Shown: positions 1 through 5,185 of the stretch, one piece after another
Position numbering within the stretch: the first letter of the stretch is position 1
How the letters are laid out: each line of letters starts with the position of its first letter
NCBI RefSeq assembly: GCF_947378715.1
Contig: NZ_CANCLE010000212.1
Coordinates: 1-5,482, forward strand
Reading direction: 5' to 3'
Source of the DNA: Phenylobacterium aquaticum
Lineage (GTDB): Bacteria > Pseudomonadota > Alphaproteobacteria > Caulobacterales > Caulobacteraceae
DNA: 5,482 nt
The notes under the pieces: generated by a model
What the model was told of the DNA's origin: nothing
What the model saw: the letters and a program-made list of their open reading frames with translations, nothing else
Databases searched by the model: none
Translations under genes and position numbers: made by a program

Positions 1-385
1 CGGTCACCCGCACCCGCACCCCGGGATGGGCGGCATGGAACACCGGCAGGCGCGGGATCAGCCAGCGGATGGCCAGGGTGCCAACACAGGAGAGATGCAG
101 TTCCTGGGCAGCAGCCGACTTCAGCTCTGCGACGGTGCGGGCCACCGAATCGAAGGCCACGGAGAGGGAGCCGGCCAGCCGCTCCCCGGCCTCGGTCAGC
201 TTCAGCCGGTGACGCGGGCCCTCGGTCAATACCAGGCCCAGCGCGACCTCCAGGCTGCGGATCTGGCGGCTGACCGCGCCATGGGTGACGCACAGTTCGT
301 CGGCGGCCAGCGTCATCCGCCCCAGCCGGGCGAAGGCCTCGAAGGCGCGCAGCGCCGTCAGCGGAGGAAGAACGCGTTTGTCCAT
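1..385 (-). CDS. LysR-type transcriptional regulator (GcvA-like), C-terminal part beyond the left edge
   Basis: This is a DNA-binding regulator of the LysR family; 128 codons are visible and the rest lies outside the window. The protein begins MDKRVLPPLTALRAFEAFAR. A winged helix-turn-helix follows at about residues 9-67, with a recognition region around THGAVSRQIRSLE (34-46) and the family's KLTEAGERL wing segment (62-70). A linker helix runs to about residue 94. The first strand of the effector-binding domain starts near residue 96, and the RWLIPRLPVFHAAHPGV stretch (107-123) is typical of GcvA/AmpR-like members. The ATG at 385-383 is the first possible start, because an in-frame TGA lies three codons upstream (394-392). 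The ribosome-binding site is weak. The gene diverges from the P450 gene, which is the classic position for a LysR regulator of its neighbour, so control of the P450-GNAT unit is likely. The effector cannot be predicted. Confidence 0.93.
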   Translation of the reverse strand, partial: MDKRVLPPLTALRAFEAFARLGRMTLAADELCVTHGAVSRQIRSLEVALGLVLTEGPRHRLKLTEAGERLAGSLSVAFDSVARTVAELKSAAAQELHLSCVGTLAIRWLIPRLPVFHAAHPGVRVRVT

Positions 386-401
386 GTGATTTCAGCTCAC
401 A
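385..401. promoter_or_regulatory. Candidate LysR-type binding dyad (TGTGA-N7-TCACA)
   Basis: The 5-bp arms TGTGA (385-389) and TCACA (397-401) form an inverted repeat. The repeat contains a T-N11-A core (T387, A399), the usual LysR-family box. It overlaps the first base of the lysR start codon and lies about 100 nt upstream of the P450 start. This fits autorepression, activation of the P450 promoter, or both. It resembles a CRP site, but the spacer is 7 rather than 6. The role is inferred from position and symmetry only. Confidence 0.4.
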
Positions 402-412
402 AGAAGACCACC

Positions 413-439
413 GTTATATCGTTTGGCGCAGGGCTGCAA
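413..439 (-). promoter_or_regulatory. Candidate lysR promoter, with a -10 element usable on both strands
   Basis: On the minus strand, TTGCAGC (439-433) is followed after 12 nt by GATATAAC (420-413). These match the Caulobacter-type consensus TTGACGS-N10-14-GCTANAWC at 5 of 7 and 7 of 8 positions. Transcription would begin roughly 20 nt before the lysR ATG. Read on the plus strand, the same -10 octamer is GTTATATC, also 7 of 8, and could serve the P450 gene. No good plus-strand -35 is seen, which would suit an activator-dependent promoter. Confidence 0.4.
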
Positions 440-496
440 TTTCTACATCGTATGGGCGAGCCGGACGCGACGACGCCCCGGTGAAGGACGCCTGAC

Positions 497-1912
497 ATGA
501 CCGATCTCGCCCCTGCGGCCCTGGGGAACGTGCGTTTGCGCGCGCCCGCCCACGAGCCCTTCCGCCCCGCCGCCCCGGACCAGCCGGACCACTGGCCCAC
601 CATGTTCGACATGTTCCTGGGCGAGACCGCCAGGAACCCCCTGGTCGGCTGGCCGAAGGAGACCTTCGACATCCTCAACCGCAAGCGGCGGGTCCTGCAT
701 CTGAACTATATCGGGGTCAGCGATCCGGAGGGGATCAAGCGGGTCTTCCTCGACAATGTCGCCAACTATCCCAAGCCCAACCTGATCCGCCGCGCGCTCG
801 CCCCCTCGCTCGGCGACGGGCTGTTCACCGCCGAGGGCGAGATCTGGCGTGACCAGCGCCGGCTGATGGCCCCGGTCTTCACCCCCGCCGCGCTGGGCCA
901 GTTCAACCCGATCTTCGCCCGGGTCGCCGAGCGCACCGCCGACCGCTGGGCCACGGGCCTCGACGACCACATCGACGTCGCCGCCGAGGCCACCCGCACC
1001 ACCTTCGAGGTCATCAACGAAGCCCTGTTCTCCGGCGAGGCGGGCCTCAGCTTCGAGGCGACCTCCGGCGATATCGACGCCGTGGTCGCCGCAGCCGGCG
1101 AGTACCGCCTGGGCTTCCTGTTCGGCATGCCCTGGCTGGACCAGAGCCCGCTGCAGCGCCGCGCCAACCAGGGCCGCAAGGTGCTGCTCGGTCATCTGTC
1201 CGCCTTCATCGCCAGACGCCAGGCCAGCCCCTCCCCCAGCGCCGACTTCATGACCCGGCTGCTGGAAGCCTTCGCCGAGCGCTATCCGCCCAAGGAGGCC
1301 GCCAAGCTCGCCCTGGACAACGCCGTCACCTTCTTCGTCGCCGGCCATGAGACCACCGCCAATGGCCTGGCCTGGGCGCTCTATCTGCTCAGCCGCGACC
1401 GCCAGGCCCAGGCCTGGGCGCGGGAGGAGGCCCAGGCCGCCTGGGACGCCGGCGGAACCCCGACCGAGATCCTGGGCCGCCTGCCCTATCTGAAGATGGT
1501 CTGGGAGGAGACCCTGCGGCTCTATCCCCCCGCGCCGCGCATGGATCGCGAGGCCCTGGCCGAGGACGAGATCTGCGGCCTGCCGGTGCGCAAGGGCGAC
1601 ATGATCAGCGTCTGGCCCTGGGTGGTGCATCGCCATCGCCGCCTCTGGGACCAGCCCGAGCTGTTCAATCCGGAACACTTCGATCCGGAGGCCAAGGCCA
1701 GCCACCAACGTTTCCAGTACATCCCCTTCGGCGCCGGCCCACGCATCTGCATCGGCATGGCCTTCGCCCAGGCCGAGGCCCTGATCATCCTGTCCCATTG
1801 GCTGGCCCGCTTCAGCTTCCGCCCCGTGGTCGGCCACACCGTCACCCCCCGCGCCCACACGACCCTGAAGCCGGTGGGCGGCATGCCCTTGATCGTGGAG
1901 CGGGCCCGGTGA
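497..1912 (+). CDS. Cytochrome P450 monooxygenase
   Basis: This is a soluble, haem-thiolate monooxygenase of 471 residues that would insert one oxygen atom from O2 into an organic substrate. All family signatures are present in order. They are the helix-C haem-propionate motif W117-x3-R121, the I-helix oxygen-activation motif AGHETT (282-287), the K-helix ExxR pair E338/R341 in EETLRLYPP, a PERF-region equivalent PEHF (392-395), and the haem loop FGAGPRICIG (411-420) with C418 as the axial thiolate. No signal peptide or membrane anchor is visible. The length is slightly above that of many class I bacterial P450s (about 400-420), and the motif style resembles the longer CYP4/CYP102-like bacterial P450s. 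No reductase is fused and no ferredoxin or reductase lies in the window, so electrons must come from partners encoded elsewhere. The ATG at 497 has a good ribosome-binding site (GAAGGA, 483-488, 8 nt away). The substrate is unknown, and fatty acid, terpenoid or xenobiotic are all possible. Confidence 0.96.
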   Translation: MTDLAPAALGNVRLRAPAHEPFRPAAPDQPDHWPTMFDMFLGETARNPLVGWPKETFDILNRKRRVLHLNYIGVSDPEGIKRVFLDNVANYPKPNLIRRALAPSLGDGLFTAEGEIWRDQRRLMAPVFTPAALGQFNPIFARVAERTADRWATGLDDHIDVAAEATRTTFEVINEALFSGEAGLSFEATSGDIDAVVAAAGEYRLGFLFGMPWLDQSPLQRRANQGRKVLLGHLSAFIARRQASPSPSADFMTRLLEAFAERYPPKEAAKLALDNAVTFFVAGHETTANGLAWALYLLSRDRQAQAWAREEAQAAWDAGGTPTEILGRLPYLKMVWEETLRLYPPAPRMDREALAEDEICGLPVRKGDMISVWPWVVHRHRRLWDQPELFNPEHFDPEAKASHQRFQYIPFGAGPRICIGMAFAQAEALIILSHWLARFSFRPVVGHTVTPRAHTTLKPVGGMPLIVERAR

Positions 1913-2394
1913 AGGGTCCAGCGCCCCACATCCGCGCCGCGTGCGGGGAGGATGTCGGCGCCTGCGTCGCCTTGCTCGAGGCCGAGCGCGGTCGCCGCCG
2001 GTTCTGGCAGCCGATCTTCTGGCGCCCGTCACCGCACGCGGCGGAGATCTCGCGCACCTATTTCACCAATCTACGCCAGCGGCCCGACACCCTGTTCCTG
2101 GTCGCCGAGCAGGCCGGCGAGATCGTGGGCTTCCTGATCGGCCGGCCCGCCCCCGCACCGCCGGTCTACGCACCGGGCGGCGCCACCTTCCTGATCGATG
2201 ACTTCTGCGTCGCCCGCCCGGCCCGCTGGCGCGATGTCGGCCGCAGCCTGCTCGACAACGCCCGCACCCGCATCTGCGCCCGGGGCGCCGCCCAGATCGT
2301 CATCGTCTGTCCCGACCGCGACAGCGACAAGAAGCAGATGCTGCGCCACGCCGCCTTCACCCTCGCCTCCACCTGGTGGACGGCGGCGGCTTAG
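1909..2394 (+). CDS. GNAT-family N-acetyltransferase
   Basis: This 161-residue protein is of GNAT size and would transfer an acyl group from acyl-CoA to an amine or similar acceptor. It opens with HIRAACGEDVGACVALLE (7-24), the usual first strand and helix. Next come the central strand LFLVAEQAGEIVGFLIGR (62-79), the strand FLIDDFCV (94-101), and a pyrophosphate-loop region RWRDVGRSLL (106-115). The loop fits R-x-x-G-x-S, one residue off the usual Q/R-x-x-G-x-G/A. The strand AAQIVIVCP (127-135) and a C-terminal region with AAFTLASTWW (148-157) complete the fold. I chose the GTG at 1909 because GGAG lies 8 nt upstream (1897-1900) and because the GTGA overlap with the P450 stop indicates translational coupling. 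Longer in-frame starts lie deep inside the P450 gene. The acceptor is unknown. The close coupling suggests it acts in the same pathway as the P450. Confidence 0.87.
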   Translation: MKGPAPHIRAACGEDVGACVALLEAERGRRRFWQPIFWRPSPHAAEISRTYFTNLRQRPDTLFLVAEQAGEIVGFLIGRPAPAPPVYAPGGATFLIDDFCVARPARWRDVGRSLLDNARTRICARGAAQIVIVCPDRDSDKKQMLRHAAFTLASTWWTAAA

Positions 2395-2396
2395 AT

Positions 2397-2421
2397 TCCA
2401 TTGGCATAATATGCCAATGGA
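2397..2421. promoter_or_regulatory. 25-nt perfect palindrome, probable ParD/ParDE operator
   Basis: The two 12-nt arms, TCCATTGGCATA (2397-2408) and its exact reverse complement (2410-2421), flank a single central A at 2409. The site lies 2 nt after the GNAT stop and ends 31 nt before the parD ATG. It is AT-richer than its surroundings and includes a -10-like CATAAT (2405-2410). ParD antitoxins bind such symmetric sites through their ribbon-helix-helix domains and repress their own operon. No T-run follows, so a role as a terminator is less likely. The symmetry is seen directly and the operator role is inferred. Confidence 0.7.
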
Positions 2422-2441
2422 CTATGCTCCAGAGGTCGAAC

Positions 2442-2446
2442 GGAGG
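2442..2446 (+). promoter_or_regulatory. Ribosome-binding site fixing the parD start
   Basis: GGAGG lies 6 nt before the ATG at 2453. It decides between this start and two earlier in-frame ATGs at 2411 and 2417, which fall inside or at the edge of the palindrome and have no ribosome-binding site. Confidence 0.75.
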
Positions 2447-2452
2447 GTCTCC

Positions 2453-2743
2453 ATGTCCACGCGCAACGTTGTCCTGACCGACCGCCAAGAGGCCATGATC
2501 GCCGACCTCGTGGAAAGCGGCCGCTACCAGAACGCCAGCGAAGTGGTGCGCGAAGGCCTTCGGTTGATCGAGCGCCGCGAGGCTGAGGACGCCGCCAAAC
2601 TCCATACCCTGCGTGAAGCCGCCCAACACGGCCTGCGATCGCTTGAGCGGGGCGAGGGCCGGCATTTCGCCGACGGCGATGGACTTGCCGAGTATCTGGA
2701 TGACCTCGCCGACGAGATCTTGGGACGCAAGCCGGGCGCTTGA
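2453..2743 (+). CDS. parD: ParD-type antitoxin (CC2985 family, ribbon-helix-helix)
   Basis: This 96-residue antitoxin would neutralise the downstream ParE toxin and repress the operon. Residues 1-42 form a ribbon-helix-helix DNA-binding domain. The strand RNVVLTD (4-10) is followed by helix RQEAMIADLVESGRY (11-25), the turn QNASE (26-30), and helix VVREGLRLIERRE (31-43). QNASEVVREGLR is the family's strongest signature. The rest (about 44-96) is charged and helical (AAKLHTLREAAQHGLRSLER, then an acidic AEYLDDLADEIL), as expected for the part that wraps around ParE. The ATG at 2453 is preferred for its strong GGAGG and its match to the family's N-terminus. The stop overlaps the parE start by 4 nt. 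Regulation is probably autoregulatory through the palindrome at 2397-2421. Confidence 0.93.
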   Translation: MSTRNVVLTDRQEAMIADLVESGRYQNASEVVREGLRLIERREAEDAAKLHTLREAAQHGLRSLERGEGRHFADGDGLAEYLDDLADEILGRKPGA

Positions 2744-3087
2744 TCTTGGCGCGTTGGACCATTCGTCTGTCGGCGCCGGCCGAGCGCGACTTTGGCGAGA
2801 TCCTGCTCTGGAGCCGAGAGCGCTTTGGTCCAGCACAGGCCAATATGTACCGCCAAACCTTGGTGGCCGCCCTGAGGGCGCTGGGGGCCGGACCGGACAC
2901 CCTCGGCGCTCGCGGACGCGACGAGATCGCACCAAACCTGAGAAGCCTGCATGTCGCCCGCCTCGGACGACGCGGTCGCCACGTCATCCTGTTTCGAGCC
3001 ACGGACATGGGAGAAATCCAGGTCGTTCGGATTCTTCACGACGCCATGGACCTGGCTCGGCATGTGCCGGAAGCACCCGACGAATAG
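2740..3087 (+). CDS. parE: ParE/RelE-superfamily toxin
   Basis: This is the toxin partner of the ParD antitoxin, 115 residues from the TTG at 2740. The RelE/ParE fold is recognisable. It has strand IRLSAPAERDF (8-18), helices EILLWSRERFG and ANMYRQTLVAALRAL (20-48), then LRSLHVARLGRRGRHVILFRA (67-87), and the characteristic C-terminal VVRILHDAMDLARHV (95-109). Characterised ParE proteins poison DNA gyrase, whereas RelE relatives cleave mRNA on the ribosome. The C-terminal pattern favours ParE, but the target is inferred. The start is uncertain. TTG 2740 overlaps the parD stop (TTGA), and a second in-frame TTG at 2746 would give an N-terminus (ARWTIRLSAPAERD) closer to usual ParE proteins. Neither has a good ribosome-binding site, which fits translation coupled to parD and keeps toxin below antitoxin. 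Confidence 0.92.
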   Translation: MILARWTIRLSAPAERDFGEILLWSRERFGPAQANMYRQTLVAALRALGAGPDTLGARGRDEIAPNLRSLHVARLGRRGRHVILFRATDMGEIQVVRILHDAMDLARHVPEAPDE

Positions 3088-3129
3088 CCGCCCCTGGACG
3101 CAGCGCTCCAAGCCCGGCTGAATGGGGTC

Positions 3130-3744
3130 ATGTGCAATGAGATCTCCCGCAAGACCGCCCTCGACGACCTGTTGCGGGAATTCGAGATTCTCTCGCCGCC
3201 GCCGCGCTTTGAATGGGAGGGCGGCGCCACCCCCAATGACCTGGCGGGCAAGGCCAGCGTGCGCATCCGCGACACCTCGCCGGTGTTCCGGCTGAACGGC
3301 GGGACCCTGGTCGGATCCATGATCCCCTGGGCCTGGCCTGGGCCGAAGGGCGCCCCGGTGTTCAACTTCCGGTCAGAGGGTCGCGACTTCGCCCACAGCG
3401 ACCGGGTCCTGATCTTCGCCGACGGCTTCTATGAATACACGGCGCCCGCCGCGCCGAAGGTGAAGCTCAAGGACCAGCATTATTTCACCCGCGCTGCGGG
3501 CGGCTGGTTCTGGATCGCGGGCCTGGTCAAGGACGGCTGCTTCAGCCTGCTGACCACCCAGCCGGGGCCGGACGTCGCCCCCTATCACGACCGCCAGATC
3601 GTCACCCTGCCGCCCCAGGCCGGGCTCGACTGGCTGACCCTGGCCCGGCCGCAGGGCGAGCTGCTGCGCGCCGAGCCGGCCGGGACCTTCAGGGTCGAGA
3701 CCCTGCGCCGTGACGGGGTCGTGCTGGCGGAGGATCTCTTCTAG
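3130..3744 (+). CDS. SOS response-associated peptidase-like protein (SRAP domain, YedK/HMCES-like)
   Basis: SRAP proteins form a thiazolidine crosslink between their N-terminal cysteine and abasic sites in single-stranded DNA, shielding the lesion during replication. This 204-residue protein keeps the known active-site set: Cys2 exposed after Met removal, N79 within FNFRSE (78-83), E102 within DGFYEY (98-103), and H153 within PYHDRQ (151-156). Other family blocks are MIPWAWPGP (64-72) and WIAGLVKDGCFSLLTTQPG (128-146). It starts MCNEIS rather than the MCGR of E. coli YedK, and this 'MCNE' form is one I recall from alphaproteobacteria. It is slightly shorter than YedK (222 residues). The need for Cys at position 2 fixes the ATG at 3130, although the ribosome-binding site is poor. 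It follows parE by 42 nt with no visible terminator, so read-through from parDE is possible. No LexA box was recognised in that gap. Confidence 0.93.
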   Translation: MCNEISRKTALDDLLREFEILSPPPRFEWEGGATPNDLAGKASVRIRDTSPVFRLNGGTLVGSMIPWAWPGPKGAPVFNFRSEGRDFAHSDRVLIFADGFYEYTAPAAPKVKLKDQHYFTRAAGGWFWIAGLVKDGCFSLLTTQPGPDVAPYHDRQIVTLPPQAGLDWLTLARPQGELLRAEPAGTFRVETLRRDGVVLAEDLF

Positions 3745-4835
3745 GCGTCGGCGGTTTCCGGCTGGGCCACGAAGCCCGGCCAGGCGGACATATAGGTGAC
3801 GAAGGCCGGGCTGAGCCCCTCCTGGCGCAGGTGCTCGGCCGTCACTGGCAGGGCGATGGGCGTGAAGTCCGGATCGGCGGCGACCTTCTGCGGATAGTCG
3901 TGGTGCAGTATGGCGGCGCGGCCGATCACCGCGAAGTCGGCCCCGGCCTCCAGCACCGCGCGGGCCTGAGCGCCGGTCATGATCTTGCCGGCCACGCCCA
4001 GGCGCACGTTCCCGCGCGGCAGCTCGGCGAAGTAGCTCATCAGGCTCCGGCCCTTGAACGCCGCCTCGGTGGGCTCCTTGAAGCAATCCCACAGCGACAT
4101 GTCGAGATAGTCGATCTTGCCCTCGGCCAGCAGCTGGCGGGCCAGGTCGACGATCTCGGTCAGTTGCAGGCCGAACCGCTCCGGCGACAGGCGGATGCCC
4201 AGGTTGAAGTCGGCGCGGGTGGCGGCGCGGATGCCGTCGATGATCTCCAGGATCAGCCGCGCGCGGTTGGCGGCCGAGCCGCCATAGGCGTCGGTGCGCC
4301 GGTTGAGCTCGGCGCTGAGGAACTGGCAGAGGATGTAGCCGTGGGCGCCGTGGATCTCGACCCCGTCGAAGCCGGCCTGCTCGGCCCGCACCGCGGCGGC
4401 GATGAAGTCAGCCTTCAGCTGGGCCACTTCGGCCTCGGTCAGGGCCCGGGCGCCGGTGTCTGGATCATCCGAGGGGCAGACCGGCGCCTCGCCGATCAGC
4501 TCCGCAGGGCTACGGTTGCCGGCGTGGTGCAGCTGCACCACCGCCAGGCTGTTCTCGGCCTTGATGGCCTTGGCCAGCCGGGTCAGGCCCGGCAGGTGGG
4601 CGTCGGAGAAGATCCCCAGCTGGCCGGGAAAGCCCTGGCCGATCTTCTGCACGTGCGCCGCGCAGGTCATGGTCAGGCCGAACCCGCCCTTGGCCCGCAG
4701 CGTCAGCCAGTGGAACTCCTCGTCCGACAGCACCCCGTCCGCGTGGCTCTGGGTGTTGGTCAGGGGGGCCAGCATGAAGCGGTTCTTCATGGCCGGGCCA
4801 CGGGCGAACTTAAGCGGCGCAAAGAGGTTGGTCAT
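3741..4835 (-). CDS. NADH:flavin oxidoreductase, Old Yellow Enzyme family
   Basis: This is an FMN-dependent ene-reductase of 364 residues with a TIM-barrel fold. Such enzymes use NAD(P)H to reduce activated C=C bonds. The N-terminal strand NRFMLAPLTNTQS (18-30) supplies the first FMN contacts. QLHHAGNRS (101-109) is the conserved FMN-side block. GFDGVEIHGAHGYILCQFLS (155-174) carries the substrate-anion pair H162/H165 and Y167 as the likely proton donor. NRRTDAYGGS (178-187) and NRARLILEII (190-199) follow. R215 in IRLSPERFG (214-222) and the phosphate-binding GVAGKI (280-285) and FAVIGRAAILHHDYP (301-315) complete the cofactor site. No C-terminal iron-sulfur or second flavin domain is present, so it is not a 2,4-dienoyl-CoA reductase-type fusion. 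The His-x-x-His-x-Tyr arrangement resembles YqjM-like members, but T26 occupies about the place of YqjM's redox-sensing Cys26, as in classical enzymes. The physiological substrate is unknown. The stop shares CTAG with the convergent SRAP gene. Confidence 0.95.
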   Translation of the reverse strand: MTNLFAPLKFARGPAMKNRFMLAPLTNTQSHADGVLSDEEFHWLTLRAKGGFGLTMTCAAHVQKIGQGFPGQLGIFSDAHLPGLTRLAKAIKAENSLAVVQLHHAGNRSPAELIGEAPVCPSDDPDTGARALTEAEVAQLKADFIAAAVRAEQAGFDGVEIHGAHGYILCQFLSAELNRRTDAYGGSAANRARLILEIIDGIRAATRADFNLGIRLSPERFGLQLTEIVDLARQLLAEGKIDYLDMSLWDCFKEPTEAAFKGRSLMSYFAELPRGNVRLGVAGKIMTGAQARAVLEAGADFAVIGRAAILHHDYPQKVAADPDFTPIALPVTAEHLRQEGLSPAFVTYMSAWPGFVAQPETADA

Positions 4836-4930
4836 GGAGCACGGAGCCTTGGCTGGGTCGGGGACGGTCGGACCTTCACCCAGTATTTGCCCTCCGCACG
4901 GGCGAGCGGCAAGGTGGACCGAGCGTCAAC

Positions 4931-4965
4931 CGGCCCCATGATTTCTATGTGCGGCCCCATCTATG
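4931..4965. repeat. Direct repeat CGGCCCCAT with a 21-nt period in the divergent region
   Basis: CGGCCCCAT occurs at 4931-4939 and again at 4952-4960. Each copy is followed by CTATG, 5 nt after the first copy (4945-4949) and directly after the second (4961-4965). A 21-nt spacing is two helical turns, so a protein could contact both copies on one face. The position just upstream of the small gene at 4979 would suit an operator, but slippage duplication is equally possible. Confidence 0.35.
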
Positions 4966-4978
4966 CTAGGGTCTGGCC
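4963..4978 (+). promoter_or_regulatory. Possible -10 element and very short leader before the small membrane gene
   Basis: TATGCT (4963-4968) resembles a -10 hexamer and would place transcription start at about 4975-4979, at or just before the ATG. The message would then be leaderless or nearly so. AGGG (4968-4971), 7 nt before the ATG, is the only ribosome-binding candidate and would be lost from such a transcript. No convincing -35 is seen. Confidence 0.25.
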
Positions 4979-5182
4979 ATGAGCGCCGAGAGAAAGCCCG
5001 AGGTCGTCGACCTCTCTCAGTACAAGAAGGCCCGGGCCGAGGCCCAGGCCCCGAAGCCCGCCGCCAAGCCGGCCAAGGGCGCGGGCGAATCCTTGCTGGG
5101 CGGCCGCCCCAAGGCCGGCCTGATCCTGGCGGCGATCGTCGTGGCCCTGCTGGCCGCCGCCATCCTGCCGAAGCTGCTTTAG
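4979..5182 (+). CDS. Small single-span membrane protein, tail-anchored type
   Basis: I do not recognise a named family. This 67-residue protein has three parts. The N-terminus is charged (MSAERKPEVVDLSQYKKARA, 1-20). An Ala/Pro/Lys-rich flexible stretch (about 21-36) carries PKPAAKPAK. One hydrophobic helix (AGLILAAIVVALLAAAIL, about 46-63) ends with PKLL. R43 and K45 before the helix favour the N-terminus in the cytoplasm with the C-terminus just across the inner membrane. Typical codon use, a clean ATG and the fit between two neighbouring genes argue that it is real. It ends 3 nt from the stop of the convergent Rid gene and diverges from the oxidoreductase gene across 143 nt. The function is unknown; an accessory subunit or membrane-tethered adaptor would be guesses. 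Confidence 0.75.
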   Translation: MSAERKPEVVDLSQYKKARAEAQAPKPAAKPAKGAGESLLGGRPKAGLILAAIVVALLAAAILPKLL

Positions 5183-5185
5183 GCC

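Noticed and set aside
385..401. CRP/FNR-type binding site
   Set aside because: TGTGA and TCACA are present, but the spacer is 7 rather than 6, and the LysR-type reading fits the context better.
26..484. 152-codon plus-strand open frame over the left edge
   Set aside because: It lies opposite the LysR coding sequence, whose helix-turn-helix is clear, and extends through the control region.
1798..1908. Longer N-terminus for the GNAT protein from an ATG at 1798
   Set aside because: The added 37 codons lie entirely inside the P450 gene and read as Pro/Arg-rich noise; GTG 1909 has a ribosome-binding site and fits the family start.
443..2032. 529-codon minus-strand open frame
   Set aside because: It is a high-GC antisense shadow of the P450 gene, rich in Gly/Ala/Arg with no domain pattern. 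The P450 frame has every catalytic motif.
2397..2421. Intrinsic terminator of the P450-GNAT unit
   Set aside because: The stem is AT-rich by local standards and is not followed by a T-run; position and symmetry suit an operator better, although a weak dual role is possible.
2411..2452. Earlier parD starts at ATG 2411 or 2417
   Set aside because: They overlap the palindrome, lack a ribosome-binding site and add residues not typical of ParD; GGAGG points to ATG 2453.
3088..3129. Terminator or LexA box between parE and the SRAP gene
   Set aside because: Only short, mismatched pairing around AGCGCT is visible, with no T-run and no recognisable alphaproteobacterial LexA site.
497..3744. A single new defence system joining P450, GNAT, ParDE and SRAP
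   Set aside because: The genes share a strand, but a strong operator-like site separates the GNAT gene from parDE, and no known link joins the functions. Adjacency alone is not enough.
3831..4982. 383-codon plus-strand open frame
   Set aside because: It is an antisense shadow of the oxidoreductase gene; the translation is low-complexity and matches no family.
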